Shown: one piece after another, positions 6,588 to 14,656 of the stretch
Layout: every line of letters starts with the position of its first letter
How positions within the stretch are numbered: the stretch's first letter is position 1
Assembly: GCF_002159335.1 (NCBI RefSeq)
Contig: NZ_NFHP01000006.1
Coordinates: 124,001-188,000 of the forward strand
Direction: 5' to 3'
From: Collinsella sp. An7
GTDB lineage: Bacteria; Actinomycetota; Coriobacteriia; Coriobacteriales; Coriobacteriaceae
DNA length: 64,000 nucleotides
Position numbers and translations under genes: made by a program
Notes under the pieces: model-generated
Databases searched by the model: none
What the model was told of the DNA's origin: nothing
Seen by the model: the letters and a program-made list of their open reading frames with translations, nothing else

Positions 6588-7544
6588 TCAGGCCGTTTGA
6601 TGCTCATCGAGGAGCTTTAGCTTCTCGATGAGCATCTTCGTAAGCTCCTCGTCTTGAATGAGATCTATACCGAAGCACTTCTTTCCCGCGTCCTTGAGGG
6701 ATGCGCCGATGTGATACGCGGTCGAACTGTCGAGGATAAGGAAGCGGTCGTGGAACGTTCTGGTGCGACGGACGGTGAGCTGCGGGTACTGTGCGTTGAA
6801 CACGTCGACGTCGCCTTGAGTGAGCCGGTTGCCGGAGGTGTAGACGGTCACCGCGACGCCCTCGCGCTTCTTTGCGAGGATGTTCAGGGTGTGGACGTCT
6901 GCGTAGCCGTCCACGAGGGCGATTTCGCGCTCGGCGCGGCCCACGAGATCTGTCAGCAGACTGAAGGCGTCGAACATCTGCCCGGCGAAGAAGATCCGCT
7001 GGGGTTTCTCGACCTCGCCTTCGAGCAGGCGGAACACCTGGTTGAAGCGCTCGTCGGTTGATTGCTGAAACGCCGCCTGACTCAACTCGACGCCGCGCAA
7101 CCGCTCAAACAGGGTGGCGTTCTCGGCGAGGAGGTGGCGCATGGCGACGAACGCCCTCATGATACTGATACTGGTCTGCACCGCCACTTCGCTGCGTAGC
7201 ACGCCGGACAGCATGGCTATGCCCTGCTCGGTATAGGCATAGGGGAGGTAACGCCGCCCGCCGCGGCCCTCCATTGTCTTTGAGGTTCCAATTTGGCACC
7301 TCAAAGACTCGTCCTCCTCCTTGGTCAGTTGAAAACGGAAGTCCTCGGGGAATCTGTCAGCGTTGCGCGCGGCGGCGCGGTTGAGATTCTTCGTCTCTAC
7401 CTCGTATAACCGAGCGAGATCGGTATCGAGCATGATCTGCTGCCCACGGACGGTATGGATTAGGGGCTCTATGTTTGCGGAATCGACCAGGGCTATCGGC
7501 GCGCTCGTTTCGACCGATTCGTTCTCGGCATCAAAATCGCTCAT
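6588..7544 (-). CDS. ORF6N DNA-binding protein with PLD-like C-terminal domain
   Basis: 318 residues from ATG 7542-7544 (GAGGA upstream); a TTG at 7559 is a weaker alternative. Residues about 20-110 form an ORF6N domain (RGQQIMLDTDLARLYEVETK, then RNADRFPEDFRFQLTKEE, and YAYTEQGIAMLSGVLRSEVA), a KilA-N-related domain of phage and mobile-element antirepressors. After a helical linker, residues about 185-310 carry a phospholipase D-like fold with FHDRFLILD (H-x-R-x4-D, one HKD-like half) and GASLKDAGKK. It converges on the caspase gene, 71 bp apart, and is also lower in GC than the chromosome. Its role in the element (regulation or nucleic-acid cleavage) is unknown. Confidence 0.8.
   Translation of the reverse strand: MSDFDAENESVETSAPIALVDSANIEPLIHTVRGQQIMLDTDLARLYEVETKNLNRAAARNADRFPEDFRFQLTKEEDESLRCQIGTSKTMEGRGGRRYLPYAYTEQGIAMLSGVLRSEVAVQTSISIMRAFVAMRHLLAENATLFERLRGVELSQAAFQQSTDERFNQVFRLLEGEVEKPQRIFFAGQMFDAFSLLTDLVGRAEREIALVDGYADVHTLNILAKKREGVAVTVYTSGNRLTQGDVDVFNAQYPQLTVRRTRTFHDRFLILDSSTAYHIGASLKDAGKKCFGIDLIQDEELTKMLIEKLKLLDEHQTA
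6599..6636. terminator. long hairpin inside the 3' end of the ORF6N gene
   Basis: GATGCTCATCGAG (6599-6611) and CTCGATGAGCATC (6624-6636) are perfect 13-bp complements and the stem continues inward for four more pairs. It lies between the ends of two converging genes and encodes the last residues of the ORF6N protein. It may terminate the caspase transcript. Confidence 0.45.
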
Positions 7545-7680
7545 GGTTCCTCGATTCAAAGATGGGGACGCTCCTGCGTCGAAAGCATTTTATCATCCTG
7601 GGGCTTTGTCGCCTGCCGGTCCAGTGGCGATGACCTCTGACGTTAGGGAGGGAGTGTGCTTCGTCGTGGCGACGTCGGCC

Positions 7681-9054
7681 CTAAGCTTCCCTCGCCATGA
7701 CGGTGATCCGGCTCCCGTCGATGACGATGGGCGCGCCCGCCCCGCGCTGGATCTCCAGGAGATCGGCGGCCGAGGACACCGTGATCCGCCACTCTTCGAC
7801 CCAGGCGGCGCGGCCGTCGCGCACGACCTCGCGCTCGACGAGCTTCGCGCCGGGACAGGGGCAGAGGTCCGGGTTCGGCCCGACGACGGTGAGCCTCACC
7901 GGCTCCGCGGGCGCTACGGCCGCGGTGGCCCGCTCCCCGGCCGGCTGATTGGCGCGCGCCTCCTCGCCCGGGGCCTCCTGCCCGCCGCCTCCGGTTCGCA
8001 GCAGCCTCCCCATGAGGTCGGCGGCCTCGCGGTCGTTCCCTCCCATCATGTGCGCGTACACGTCCATCGTCATGCTCGACACCTCGTGGCCGAGCCTCCC
8101 CTGCACGCTCTTCGGGTCGATGCCGTTGCCGATCAGGAAGGTGGCCTGCGTGTGCCTCAGCTCGTGGAAGTCGTAGCCGACGTAGCGCCTCCGCTTGCGG
8201 CCGCCCTCCTCGGCCTCCTCCATTCTGCCGAGGCCGTGCTCGATGAAGTAGCCCCTCTGCCACGTCGAGAAGTTGTCGGGGTCGTGGAAGTCGAAGTCGC
8301 TGTCCGAGCGCACCGGGGTGTCCGGGGTCTGGGCGAGGCCCTGAACCTGCATCCGCCTCGCCCGGACGGCCTTCCAGGTGCGCAGGTACCGGGCCGTCCC
8401 GTCGTCGATCGCGACCCAGCGCGACCGGCGGTTCTTGGTCTCGCGCAGCGTCTTGTCCTTGGTGTACTGGTACTTGATGAACACCCGCATGTTGTCGAAG
8501 TCCACGTAGCGCCACGTGAGGCCGAGCGCCTCGCCGCGCCTCACGCCGGTCGCGAGCGCGAGCCAGATGGCGACGCGCCTGCCGTCGAGCTCGTCGTCGT
8601 GGAGCGCCTGGCAGAGCGAGATCGCCTCCTCGAGCGTGAGCGGGGTCCTCTCGGCCGAGCGCGGGCGCGAGACTTCGACGTCGCGGCAGGGGTTGTGCTC
8701 GGTCAGGTGCTCCTTCACGGCGAGGTCCATCACCTGGCTCATGACGGCGTTGAGCTTGTGGACGCCGCTCTGCGACATGCCGTGCTCCTCGCGCAGGTCC
8801 GCGTAGACCATGTTGAGCAGCGACAGGGACAGGTCGCTCACGAGCACGCCCGCGAACCACCGCTCCACCTTCTTGAGCTCGCACTCGTCGGTCTTGTGCG
8901 TGAGCGGCGAGAGGTTCTTGAGGAGCTTGCGCTGCTCGTGCCACCTCCATCCGAGCTCGGGCACCGTCACCTTGTCGGGGTTGGCGAACCCGCTCTCCAG
9001 CTCGCGGCGGTACTCCTCGAGCGCCCGCCTCGCGTCCGACTTGGTGCCGTGCAC
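7681..9054 (-). CDS. tyrosine-type integrase, N-terminus cut off by an amber codon
   Basis: Tyrosine recombinase: core-binding domain (about residues 20-125) and catalytic domain with R in ATGVRRGEALGL, HELRHTQATFL (H-x-x-R) and the nucleophile Y in TMDVYAHM. The C-terminus carries an unusual extra tail of about 110 residues. The best start is ATG 9175-9177 (AAGGGG upstream), giving an arm-binding N-terminus (GKVYRIRHHLGKDPATGKY), but codon 3 of that frame is TAG (9169-9171). The next usable start is GTG 9052-9054, which drops about 41 residues of the arm-DNA-binding domain. It sits next to the tRNA-Met att site, as an integrase should. Family is certain; activity doubtful. Confidence 0.85.
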   Translation of the reverse strand: MHGTKSDARRALEEYRRELESGFANPDKVTVPELGWRWHEQRKLLKNLSPLTHKTDECELKKVERWFAGVLVSDLSLSLLNMVYADLREEHGMSQSGVHKLNAVMSQVMDLAVKEHLTEHNPCRDVEVSRPRSAERTPLTLEEAISLCQALHDDELDGRRVAIWLALATGVRRGEALGLTWRYVDFDNMRVFIKYQYTKDKTLRETKNRRSRWVAIDDGTARYLRTWKAVRARRMQVQGLAQTPDTPVRSDSDFDFHDPDNFSTWQRGYFIEHGLGRMEEAEEGGRKRRRYVGYDFHELRHTQATFLIGNGIDPKSVQGRLGHEVSSMTMDVYAHMMGGNDREAADLMGRLLRTGGGGQEAPGEEARANQPAGERATAAVAPAEPVRLTVVGPNPDLCPCPGAKLVEREVVRDGRAAWVEEWRITVSSAADLLEIQRGAGAPIVIDGSRITVMAREA

Positions 9055-9177
9055 CGTCCTCTTCGGGGAGCGGATGTACTTCCCTGTGGCGGGGTCCTTA
9101 CCCAGATGGTGCCTGATCCGGTAGACCTTGCCCCGCTCGATCTCCTCGATCTCGCCGCAGCCCGTGACCTACGGCAT

Positions 9178-9466
9178 GGCCGCCCCTTTCTCTCGCGTGT
9201 CCCGCGCGGCCCGTGGTGTGGAAGAGGGGCCGTGCGGCCTGGTGTCGAGGGGGCTGCTCGGAGCCCCCTTCTGGCGCGAATTGTATCAGGGGGGAATTTG
9301 TTAGACGGGGCGAACGGAAATGGGGGAAATCGGGGGGAATCGGCGGGGCTACGCGGTTTCGCGCGGTTGTGCGAGGTTTATCGAGATTGACAAAAAGCCG
9401 CAGGTCAGAGCCACAAAAGAAACACAAGCGTTATAATCGGGATAACATGCTTTACCCTCCGGGAAA
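9178..9466. other. integrase-to-att interval
   Basis: These 289 bases have no coding frame. They contain a hairpin GGGGGCT/AGCCCCC near 9248-9267, G-rich runs at 9286-9345, and a TATAAT box at 9432-9437 pointing toward the att site. Integrase arm-binding sites would be expected here but cannot be identified by eye. Confidence 0.35.
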
Positions 9467-9514
9467 GGGCTCATAACCCAGAGGTCGTAGGTTCAAATCC
9501 TGCCCCCGCGACCA
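9467..9514 (+). other. att site: 3' half of an initiator tRNA-Met gene
   Basis: GGGCTCATAACCC (9467-9479) is an anticodon stem-loop with anticodon CAT and the three G:C pairs typical of initiator tRNA. It is followed by a T-arm (GTAGG, TTCAAAT, CCTGC), an acceptor 3' strand CCCCGCG and ACCA ending at 9514. The 5' half (acceptor 5' strand CGCGGGG, D-arm) is absent upstream. This is the product of integration into a tRNA 3' end; the complete tRNA should be at the other end of the element. Confidence 0.85.
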
Positions 9515-9522
9515 AGAACTTG

Positions 9523-9556
9523 AAGCTCGGAGGTCAAACGGCCTCCGAGCTTTTTT
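9523..9556 (+). terminator. rho-independent terminator of the original tRNA-Met
   Basis: Arms AAGCTCGGAGG (9523-9533) and CCTCCGAGCTT (9542-9552) run into a T6 run at 9551-9556, 9 bp after the CCA. This was presumably the terminator of the intact tRNA gene before insertion. Confidence 0.85.
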
Positions 9557-9848
9557 GTTATGCGCTCGTTGACTGGTTCACTGCGGGGTTCACCGCGCAC
9601 GTATTTGCCGTCGATTCTTGGGAAACAAGTCCGGTGATGAACCCGTCGGTGAGCGCATAGGTCAGCTGGAGGACGATTTCGCGGGTCAACTCACTGGGGA
9701 GGGGCGTCCGTCGCGCGCTCGCTACCAGCCCTTTGCCCTCTGCATACTCGTTCGGCAAAAGACACCGCTCCGCCTGCCCGCACGCCGCGCGCCAACGTGA
9801 GAGAATGGTCCCCGGCACACACCGCACCCAATCAAGAAAGGACTGCCC
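9557..9848. other. interval between att site and pepC
   Basis: No coding frame is convincing on either strand. A leftward frame ending at 9558 has a plausible-looking tail but no start codon, so it may be a gene remnant. The pepC promoter should lie close to 9800. Confidence 0.3.
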
Positions 9849-11207
9849 ATGCCTACGCCGCAACCTGTTACCGCAGACGACATCGCGCTCGCCCGCGATG
9901 AGTTCCTCGCCGACCGCGCCAACACCGTCGCCAAAAACGCCGTGACCTCCTCGGGCATCCGCGCCGCTGCGCGCGTGCCTGAGGGCGTGGCCGCCAACCC
10001 GCTCACGTTTGACATCGAGGTCAAGCAGGGCAAGCGCTGCGATCAGCAGCGCTCCGGCCGCTGCTGGATGTTTGCCAGCCTCAACACCATGCGCTACCGC
10101 ATCATCCAGCGCTACAACCTCGAGACCTTTGAGCTCAGCCAGGCTTACCCGCTCTTTTGGGACAAACTCGAGAAGAGCAACTGGTTCCTCGAGAACATTC
10201 TCGACACGCTCGACGAGCCGCTCGACGGTCGGCTCGTTGCCTACCTGCTGACCGACCCCATCGGCGACGGCGGGCAGTGGGACATGTTCAAGAGCCTCGT
10301 CAAAAAGTACGGTGTCTGTCCTAAGGAGGCCATGCCCGAGACCGCCTGCTCGCGCAACACCTCCGAGATGGACTCCTACCTCACGCGCTATCTGCGCGGC
10401 GCCGCCAAGCGTCTGCGCGAGAGCGCCGCGGCCGGCGTCTCGGCCGACGACCTCGCTGCGCTCAAGCGCACCATGGTCGGCGAGGTCTACCGGCTCCTCG
10501 TCACCTGCCTCGGCGAGCCGCCGGCGCGCTTTGACGTGCGCCTGCGCGATCGTGACCATAAGCTCGTGCTTTCGGACAGCTTTACGCCGCAGGAGTTCTT
10601 TGAGCACGTCGTGGACATGAACGTAGACGACTACGTCTCGCTCATCTCGGCCCCTACGGCCGACAAGCCCTTTGGCCACGTCTACACGGTGAGTCGTTTG
10701 GGCAACGTGGTGGAGGACGGCGGCGTGCGCTACCTCAACCTGCCGATTGAGCGGCTCAAACAGGTGGCCATCGCACAGCTCCGCGACAACCTGCCCGTAT
10801 GGTTTGGCTGCGACGTTGCCCAGAGCTACCTGCGCGACGAGGGCATCATGGACACCGCCGCGCTTAACGTGGACGCGCTCTTTGGCTTTGCGGTCGAGGA
10901 CTGCATGGATCGCGCCGAGCGGCTGGACTACGGCGAGTCGCTCATGACCCACGCCATGGTGCTCGAGGGCGTTAACCTCAACGCCGACGGGGAGCCGACG
11001 CTCTGGAAGGTCGAGAACAGCTGGGGCGCCGATCACGGTCGCGACGGGTTTGACACGCTCTCCGACGCCTGGTTTGACGAGTACGTGTACCAGGTCGTGG
11101 TGGACAAGAAGTACCTCACCGACGACGAGCGCGCCACCTACGAGACCGAGGAGCCGCGCGTGCTCGCGCCGTGGGACCCGATGGGCTCGCTTGCCTGCGT
11201 GAGGTAG
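9849..11207 (+). CDS. pepC: aminopeptidase C, bleomycin-hydrolase family
   Basis: Cytosolic cysteine aminopeptidase of peptidase family C1B that trims peptides from the N-terminus. 452 residues, the usual length. The papain-like triad is visible: C72 in QQRSGRCWMFASLN, His in SLMTHAMVLEGV, and Asn in LWKVENSWG. Other family blocks are present (LSQAYPLFWDKLEKSNWFLE and GDGGQWDMF). ATG 9849 follows AAAGGA with good spacing. It is the first chromosomal gene right of the mobile element and stands alone, converging on the JetD-like gene across a 21-bp terminator stem. Confidence 0.95.
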   Translation: MPTPQPVTADDIALARDEFLADRANTVAKNAVTSSGIRAAARVPEGVAANPLTFDIEVKQGKRCDQQRSGRCWMFASLNTMRYRIIQRYNLETFELSQAYPLFWDKLEKSNWFLENILDTLDEPLDGRLVAYLLTDPIGDGGQWDMFKSLVKKYGVCPKEAMPETACSRNTSEMDSYLTRYLRGAAKRLRESAAAGVSADDLAALKRTMVGEVYRLLVTCLGEPPARFDVRLRDRDHKLVLSDSFTPQEFFEHVVDMNVDDYVSLISAPTADKPFGHVYTVSRLGNVVEDGGVRYLNLPIERLKQVAIAQLRDNLPVWFGCDVAQSYLRDEGIMDTAALNVDALFGFAVEDCMDRAERLDYGESLMTHAMVLEGVNLNADGEPTLWKVENSWGADHGRDGFDTLSDAWFDEYVYQVVVDKKYLTDDERATYETEEPRVLAPWDPMGSLACVR

Positions 11208-11380
11208 CGGGTTGTGGCGGGGCGGCGCGGGTGCGAGGCCGGTTTAGGGGTCGTGCCCGTGCCGACCTGAGTGCGGGACGCACGCCCGCGCGACTCGGAC
11301 GCCGGCGGTGCGCCCGCACCCGGCCCGGTCCGCGCTGGGCGCGGCGCGGCGCCGGACCTCTCCAGATAATCCGCCCATAC

Positions 11381-11427
11381 AAACGGGGCGTGGCCGCCGG
11401 GATATACCCGGCGGCCACGCCCCGTTT
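11381..11427. terminator. bidirectional terminator, 21-bp perfect stem
   Basis: Perfect complementary arms 11381-11401 and 11407-11427 around the loop ATATA, ending in GTTTT on the plus strand and bounded by an A-run on the other side. It lies between the converging pepC and JetD-like genes and can serve both. Confidence 0.85.
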
Positions 11428-11450
11428 TGCGTGTGTACCGATCGCCCGTG

Positions 11451-12932
11451 CTACAGGTCGGCGGCGGTCACGATCTCCTGCGGGATGAGCCGCGCCCCGT
11501 CGAGCACCGCCCGCAGGTAGGTCGCCTCCTTCTTTTTGAGGAGGGGTTCGAGCAGCTCAAAGCCCATGATGGGGACGTTGACCTGGTCGGTGCGGCGGTT
11601 CTCGAGCGGATCGGGGAAGCGCCTCATCGCGCGTTTGAGCATGAGTCGGTACGCCGGGGCAAACGGCTCGAGTGTGATGGGCGTCGCCCCGAGGCCGTCG
11701 TCCGCGTCCGCCTCGTCGTCTGATTCCGCCCGTGCCGCCATGCGCCCCGCACGGGCGCGAAGCGCCAGGTCGAGCTTGGCCATGAGCTCGAGCCCTGCGC
11801 GATCGAGGTCGCCCCAATAGTAGACGCGCGCGTCCTCAGCGCCGAGCGTCTCCACCAGGTCGACGAGCTTCTGCGCGTCACCCACCAGGTGCCCGTCGCC
11901 AAACACCACGCCGTGCACACGCTCGCCGAGCAGGCGTTTTTGCCCGGAGAGAAAGATGGCGTCGCGCATATTGGTAAACGGGTCGAGGTTCTCGGAGATC
12001 ACGAGCTTGAGGTGCCGGCGCCGCTTGGGTACGCAGGCGAGCATCTCCGACTTGGCGGCGTGGCGGTAGCGCAGCAAGTCGCCCACGCCCATGAGCCGCA
12101 GGAGCTTGCGCCCCTCCGACTCGATGGCGATAAACTTCTCGTCGCCAAAAATCTGGTAGGAGAGCTCGCGCATGGTGAGCGAGCCGTCGCCGATGGTGGG
12201 CCGGCGATCGAGCGCGTCGGAGAGCGCCTTGAGCTCGCGCTCGTAGGCGAGGTACGCGTCGGGCGCACTCAGCAGGTAGCCGTTGATCCACAGGCGCGGG
12301 TCGAGGTCGATGATCAGCCGGCGTATGGCGTTGAGCTCAGGTGTTTGCTTGCGCACGGTGTCGATGCGGGCGAGCTGGCGTGGCCCCTGCTTGGCAAGCG
12401 AGGTGCCGGGTCGGTTGCCGCGCTCGCCCCGCCGGCTGCCGCGCCGCGACGTGCCGGCCGCCGAGGAGGCGGGAGAGGCGGTGTTGCTGTTGCCGTCTGC
12501 GCCTGATGCGGGCGCGGCTTCGCGCCTAGCGGACCGGGTGGCGGTGTCGCTGGTAGTGGCGTCTTTGGGGGCGCCGGCTGCGTCGCTCGCCGTGCCCGCT
12601 GCGCCGTTACCCCCGGGGTTGCCGCCCACGGGCACCGCCGCGCTGCCCGCGCCGGTGCTCGCCTCGGCCTGCAGCCGGTAGACGCCCTCGCCCGCCCGCA
12701 CGAGGAGGCCCGTCTGCGTGAGCGTCTTGAGCGTGCCCTCGCCGGCGCCGTACTTCTTGAGTACCTCGCGCACCGACGAGGCCGAGAGCGGATTTTCGCG
12801 CAGCTGCAGGCGCACGAGGCCGCTCGCGATGCCGCTCGCCATGGAGCGGTGCTCGGGCGCGAGCGCGGACGCCAGCGACTTGGCGAGCCTGATGGCGGTT
12901 TCTTTTTCTGCTTCGGTCAGCTTTTGCGGCAT
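11451..12932 (-). CDS. JetD-like DUF2220 protein with Toprim domain, orphan
   Basis: 493 residues from ATG 12930-12932 (AAGGAG upstream). Residues about 8-95 are helical with a winged-helix look; residues about 100-185 are Ala/Gly/Thr/Arg-rich linker. The second half matches the DUF2220 family, with a Toprim-like nuclease core: Glu in LKLVISENLDPFTN and the acidic pair in VYYWGDLDRAGLEL. JetD of Wadjet (type I) cuts plasmid DNA after SMC-like JetABC loads, but no jetA, jetB or jetC gene lies on either side: the neighbours are pepC and a histidine phosphatase. So either an orphan nuclease or a housekeeping DUF2220 protein. Family fairly certain; function open. Confidence 0.75.
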   Translation of the reverse strand: MPQKLTEAEKETAIRLAKSLASALAPEHRSMASGIASGLVRLQLRENPLSASSVREVLKKYGAGEGTLKTLTQTGLLVRAGEGVYRLQAEASTGAGSAAVPVGGNPGGNGAAGTASDAAGAPKDATTSDTATRSARREAAPASGADGNSNTASPASSAAGTSRRGSRRGERGNRPGTSLAKQGPRQLARIDTVRKQTPELNAIRRLIIDLDPRLWINGYLLSAPDAYLAYERELKALSDALDRRPTIGDGSLTMRELSYQIFGDEKFIAIESEGRKLLRLMGVGDLLRYRHAAKSEMLACVPKRRRHLKLVISENLDPFTNMRDAIFLSGQKRLLGERVHGVVFGDGHLVGDAQKLVDLVETLGAEDARVYYWGDLDRAGLELMAKLDLALRARAGRMAARAESDDEADADDGLGATPITLEPFAPAYRLMLKRAMRRFPDPLENRRTDQVNVPIMGFELLEPLLKKKEATYLRAVLDGARLIPQEIVTAADL

Positions 12933-13023
12933 GGGGGCTCCTTGTCTCGTCTTGGTTAAGGATACCTCGCCCCCAAACCCCAGCGCCACCTGCCTACCCG
13001 CCCGCGCGCAGCGCCGTGTGCCG

Positions 13024-13599
13024 TTACCGTCCGATCAGCTCGATAAACTCAAACTCCCCATCTTGGTACGCAAAGTGCAGAATGCCGCAGTTGGGCATGA
13101 TGCCGCCCAAAAGCTCGCGCGGGTCGCCCGTGTCGGAGAGAAAACTCATGCAGGCCCCGGCGTGCGACGTGGCGATGACCCGCTCGTGGCCGGGGCGCTC
13201 CATTACCTCGCGCAGAGTTGCCACCATGCGCTCGCGCACAGCCTCGCCCGTCTCGCCGCCGTAGCGCGAGAAGAGGGTATCGTACTCTTCAAACGGCGGG
13301 TTGAGGTCTTCGCTCTCGCCCTCAAACGTGCCAAAGAATCGCTCGCGCAGGCCTTTGAGCCGCTCGTAGGGGAGGGGGCTCCCGGCCGCCTCGAGGGTGA
13401 GCTCGAGGGTGTCGCACGCGCGCTCGGCTGTGCTCGAGTAGGCGTGGTCAAAGGTAATGCCGCGCTCGCGCAAAAGCTCGCCGGCGCGCCGGGCCTGCGC
13501 GATGCCCTCTTCGGTGAGGGGAGAGTCACACCAACCCTGAATCTTGCGGCGCAGGTTGAAGAGCGTCTGGCCGTGGCGCATGAGGTAGAGGTCTTTCAT
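13024..13599 (-). CDS. histidine phosphatase (phosphoglycerate mutase-like)
   Basis: 191 residues from ATG 13597-13599 with AAAGGA upstream. It starts MKDLYLMRHGQTLFN: RHG is the phosphohistidine motif of the branch 1 histidine phosphatase superfamily. SSTAERACDTLE and a late His in VIATSHAGACMSFL supply the rest of the active site. Members act on sugar phosphates or other small phosphoesters, and some are annotated GpmB-like or alpha-ribazole phosphatase; the substrate cannot be read from the sequence. It is transcribed in the same direction as corA (85-bp gap) and the JetD-like gene, possibly as one operon. Confidence 0.9.
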   Translation of the reverse strand: MKDLYLMRHGQTLFNLRRKIQGWCDSPLTEEGIAQARRAGELLRERGITFDHAYSSTAERACDTLELTLEAAGSPLPYERLKGLRERFFGTFEGESEDLNPPFEEYDTLFSRYGGETGEAVRERMVATLREVMERPGHERVIATSHAGACMSFLSDTGDPRELLGGIMPNCGILHFAYQDGEFEFIELIGR

Positions 13600-13684
13600 A
13601 GGGGTCCTTTCTGCGTGACGCACCGGCGGGCGGGGTCCCGCGCCGCGTGGGGCGGGCACCGCGCGGTGCGCGCGGTACGCGGGC

Positions 13685-14656
13685 TTATCGCCACAAGCCC
13701 TTCCGCTTAAAGATGTAGATTGCGGCCAGGCACGCCACCGCGGTCACAATCAGCGGAAAGACCCACGTGTTCATCATCGGGATGTTCTCAAACGGCAGCG
13801 ACACGTTCATGCCGTAAAAACCAAAGATCATGTTGGGGATCGCCATCACAATGGTCAGGACGGTCAGCACCTTCATCACGATGTTGAGGTTGTTAGAGAT
13901 CACGCTCGCGTAGGCGTCCATGGTGCCCGAGAGAATGTTGGAGTAGATGTCGCACATCTCCTGCGCCTGGTGCACCTCGATCATCACGTCTTCCATGAGG
14001 TCCTGATCGTCCTCGTAGAGCGCGATGAGTCGGCCGTGGCGGATCTTGTTAAGCGTGACCTCGGCAGACTTGAGCGAGGTTGAGAAGTAGACGAGCGACT
14101 TCTCGAGCGAGAGCATCTGCAGCAGCTCCTCGTTGCGCATGGAGCCGTAGAGGTGGCGCTCCGTTTTGGTGGAGAGCGCGTCGATGCGGCGCAGATGCAC
14201 CAGGTAGCTCTGCGAGATGCGCAGCAGCATCAGCAGCAAAAAGCGTGTGCGGAGCCGGGTGTTGAGCTGACGCACGCGGCCGCCCGCAAGATCGCGCACG
14301 ATGGGGCTCTCTTGCAGGGAGATGGTGATGATAACGTCTTGGGCCGGCACAAAGATCACCGAGATGGGGAGCGTTGTATACTGGAGCATCGAGGGGTCTT
14401 GCATGTCCTCAACGTCCTCGGCGCTCGGGTAGTCAACGATCACGAGCGTTTGGTTAACGTCCTCGTCAAAGTCGATGTGCGAGGTCTCCTCCTCGTCCAG
14501 GGCGGCGCGCACAAACTCCGGCAGCACCCCGATCTCGCGCTCGAGCCACGTGCACTCATCGGGCGTGGGGGCGACGAGGTTGATCCAGGACCCGGGTTTG
14601 GGGTTCTCGACCCGTTGGGTGACGCCGTTGACGTCGGTCATGTAGCACTCGATCAT
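13685..14656 (-). CDS. corA: CorA-type magnesium/divalent cation channel
   Basis: 323 residues; ATG 14654-14656 is preceded by GAGGAGG. The large N-terminal cytosolic domain is acidic, and the long helix (about residues 190-255) leads to two C-terminal membrane helices. The signature loop YGMN follows the first membrane helix (VMAIPNMIFGFYGMNV), and the protein ends in a second helix plus KRKGLWR. CorA pentamers let Mg2+ (or Co2+/Ni2+) into the cell. The frame upstream of the start to 15028 is low-complexity and not coding. I see no recognisable magnesium riboswitch in the leader. Confidence 0.93.
   Translation of the reverse strand: MIECYMTDVNGVTQRVENPKPGSWINLVAPTPDECTWLEREIGVLPEFVRAALDEEETSHIDFDEDVNQTLVIVDYPSAEDVEDMQDPSMLQYTTLPISVIFVPAQDVIITISLQESPIVRDLAGGRVRQLNTRLRTRFLLLMLLRISQSYLVHLRRIDALSTKTERHLYGSMRNEELLQMLSLEKSLVYFSTSLKSAEVTLNKIRHGRLIALYEDDQDLMEDVMIEVHQAQEMCDIYSNILSGTMDAYASVISNNLNIVMKVLTVLTIVMAIPNMIFGFYGMNVSLPFENIPMMNTWVFPLIVTAVACLAAIYIFKRKGLWR

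Larger units (their letters stand above)
1..9514. mobile_element. right part of an integrated mobilizable/conjugative element
   Basis: The block runs from the window edge to a tRNA-derived att site ending at 9514. It holds a relaxase, a MobC-like accessory protein, a tyrosine integrase next to the att site, and cargo genes whose base composition differs from the flanking chromosome. The right boundary is the last base of a 48-bp 3' fragment of an initiator tRNA-Met gene, followed directly by a tRNA-type terminator and chromosomal genes. The left boundary is outside the window. No type IV secretion genes (VirB4, TraG) are visible, so whether it is self-transmissible cannot be decided here. Confidence 0.85.

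Noticed and set aside
9387-9437. TTGACA and TATAAT as a promoter pair
   Set aside because: The spacing is about 39 bp, far from 17, so only the TATAAT box is mentioned.
9558-11036. 492-codon minus-strand frame across pepC
   Set aside because: Shadow of pepC. Its last about 60 codons (9558-9740) look more natural and could be a remnant of a gene, but there is no start codon and no family match, so no feature was called.
11451-12932. Complete Wadjet defence operon
   Set aside because: Only a JetD-like protein is present; no SMC-like or MukF/MukE-like genes flank it.
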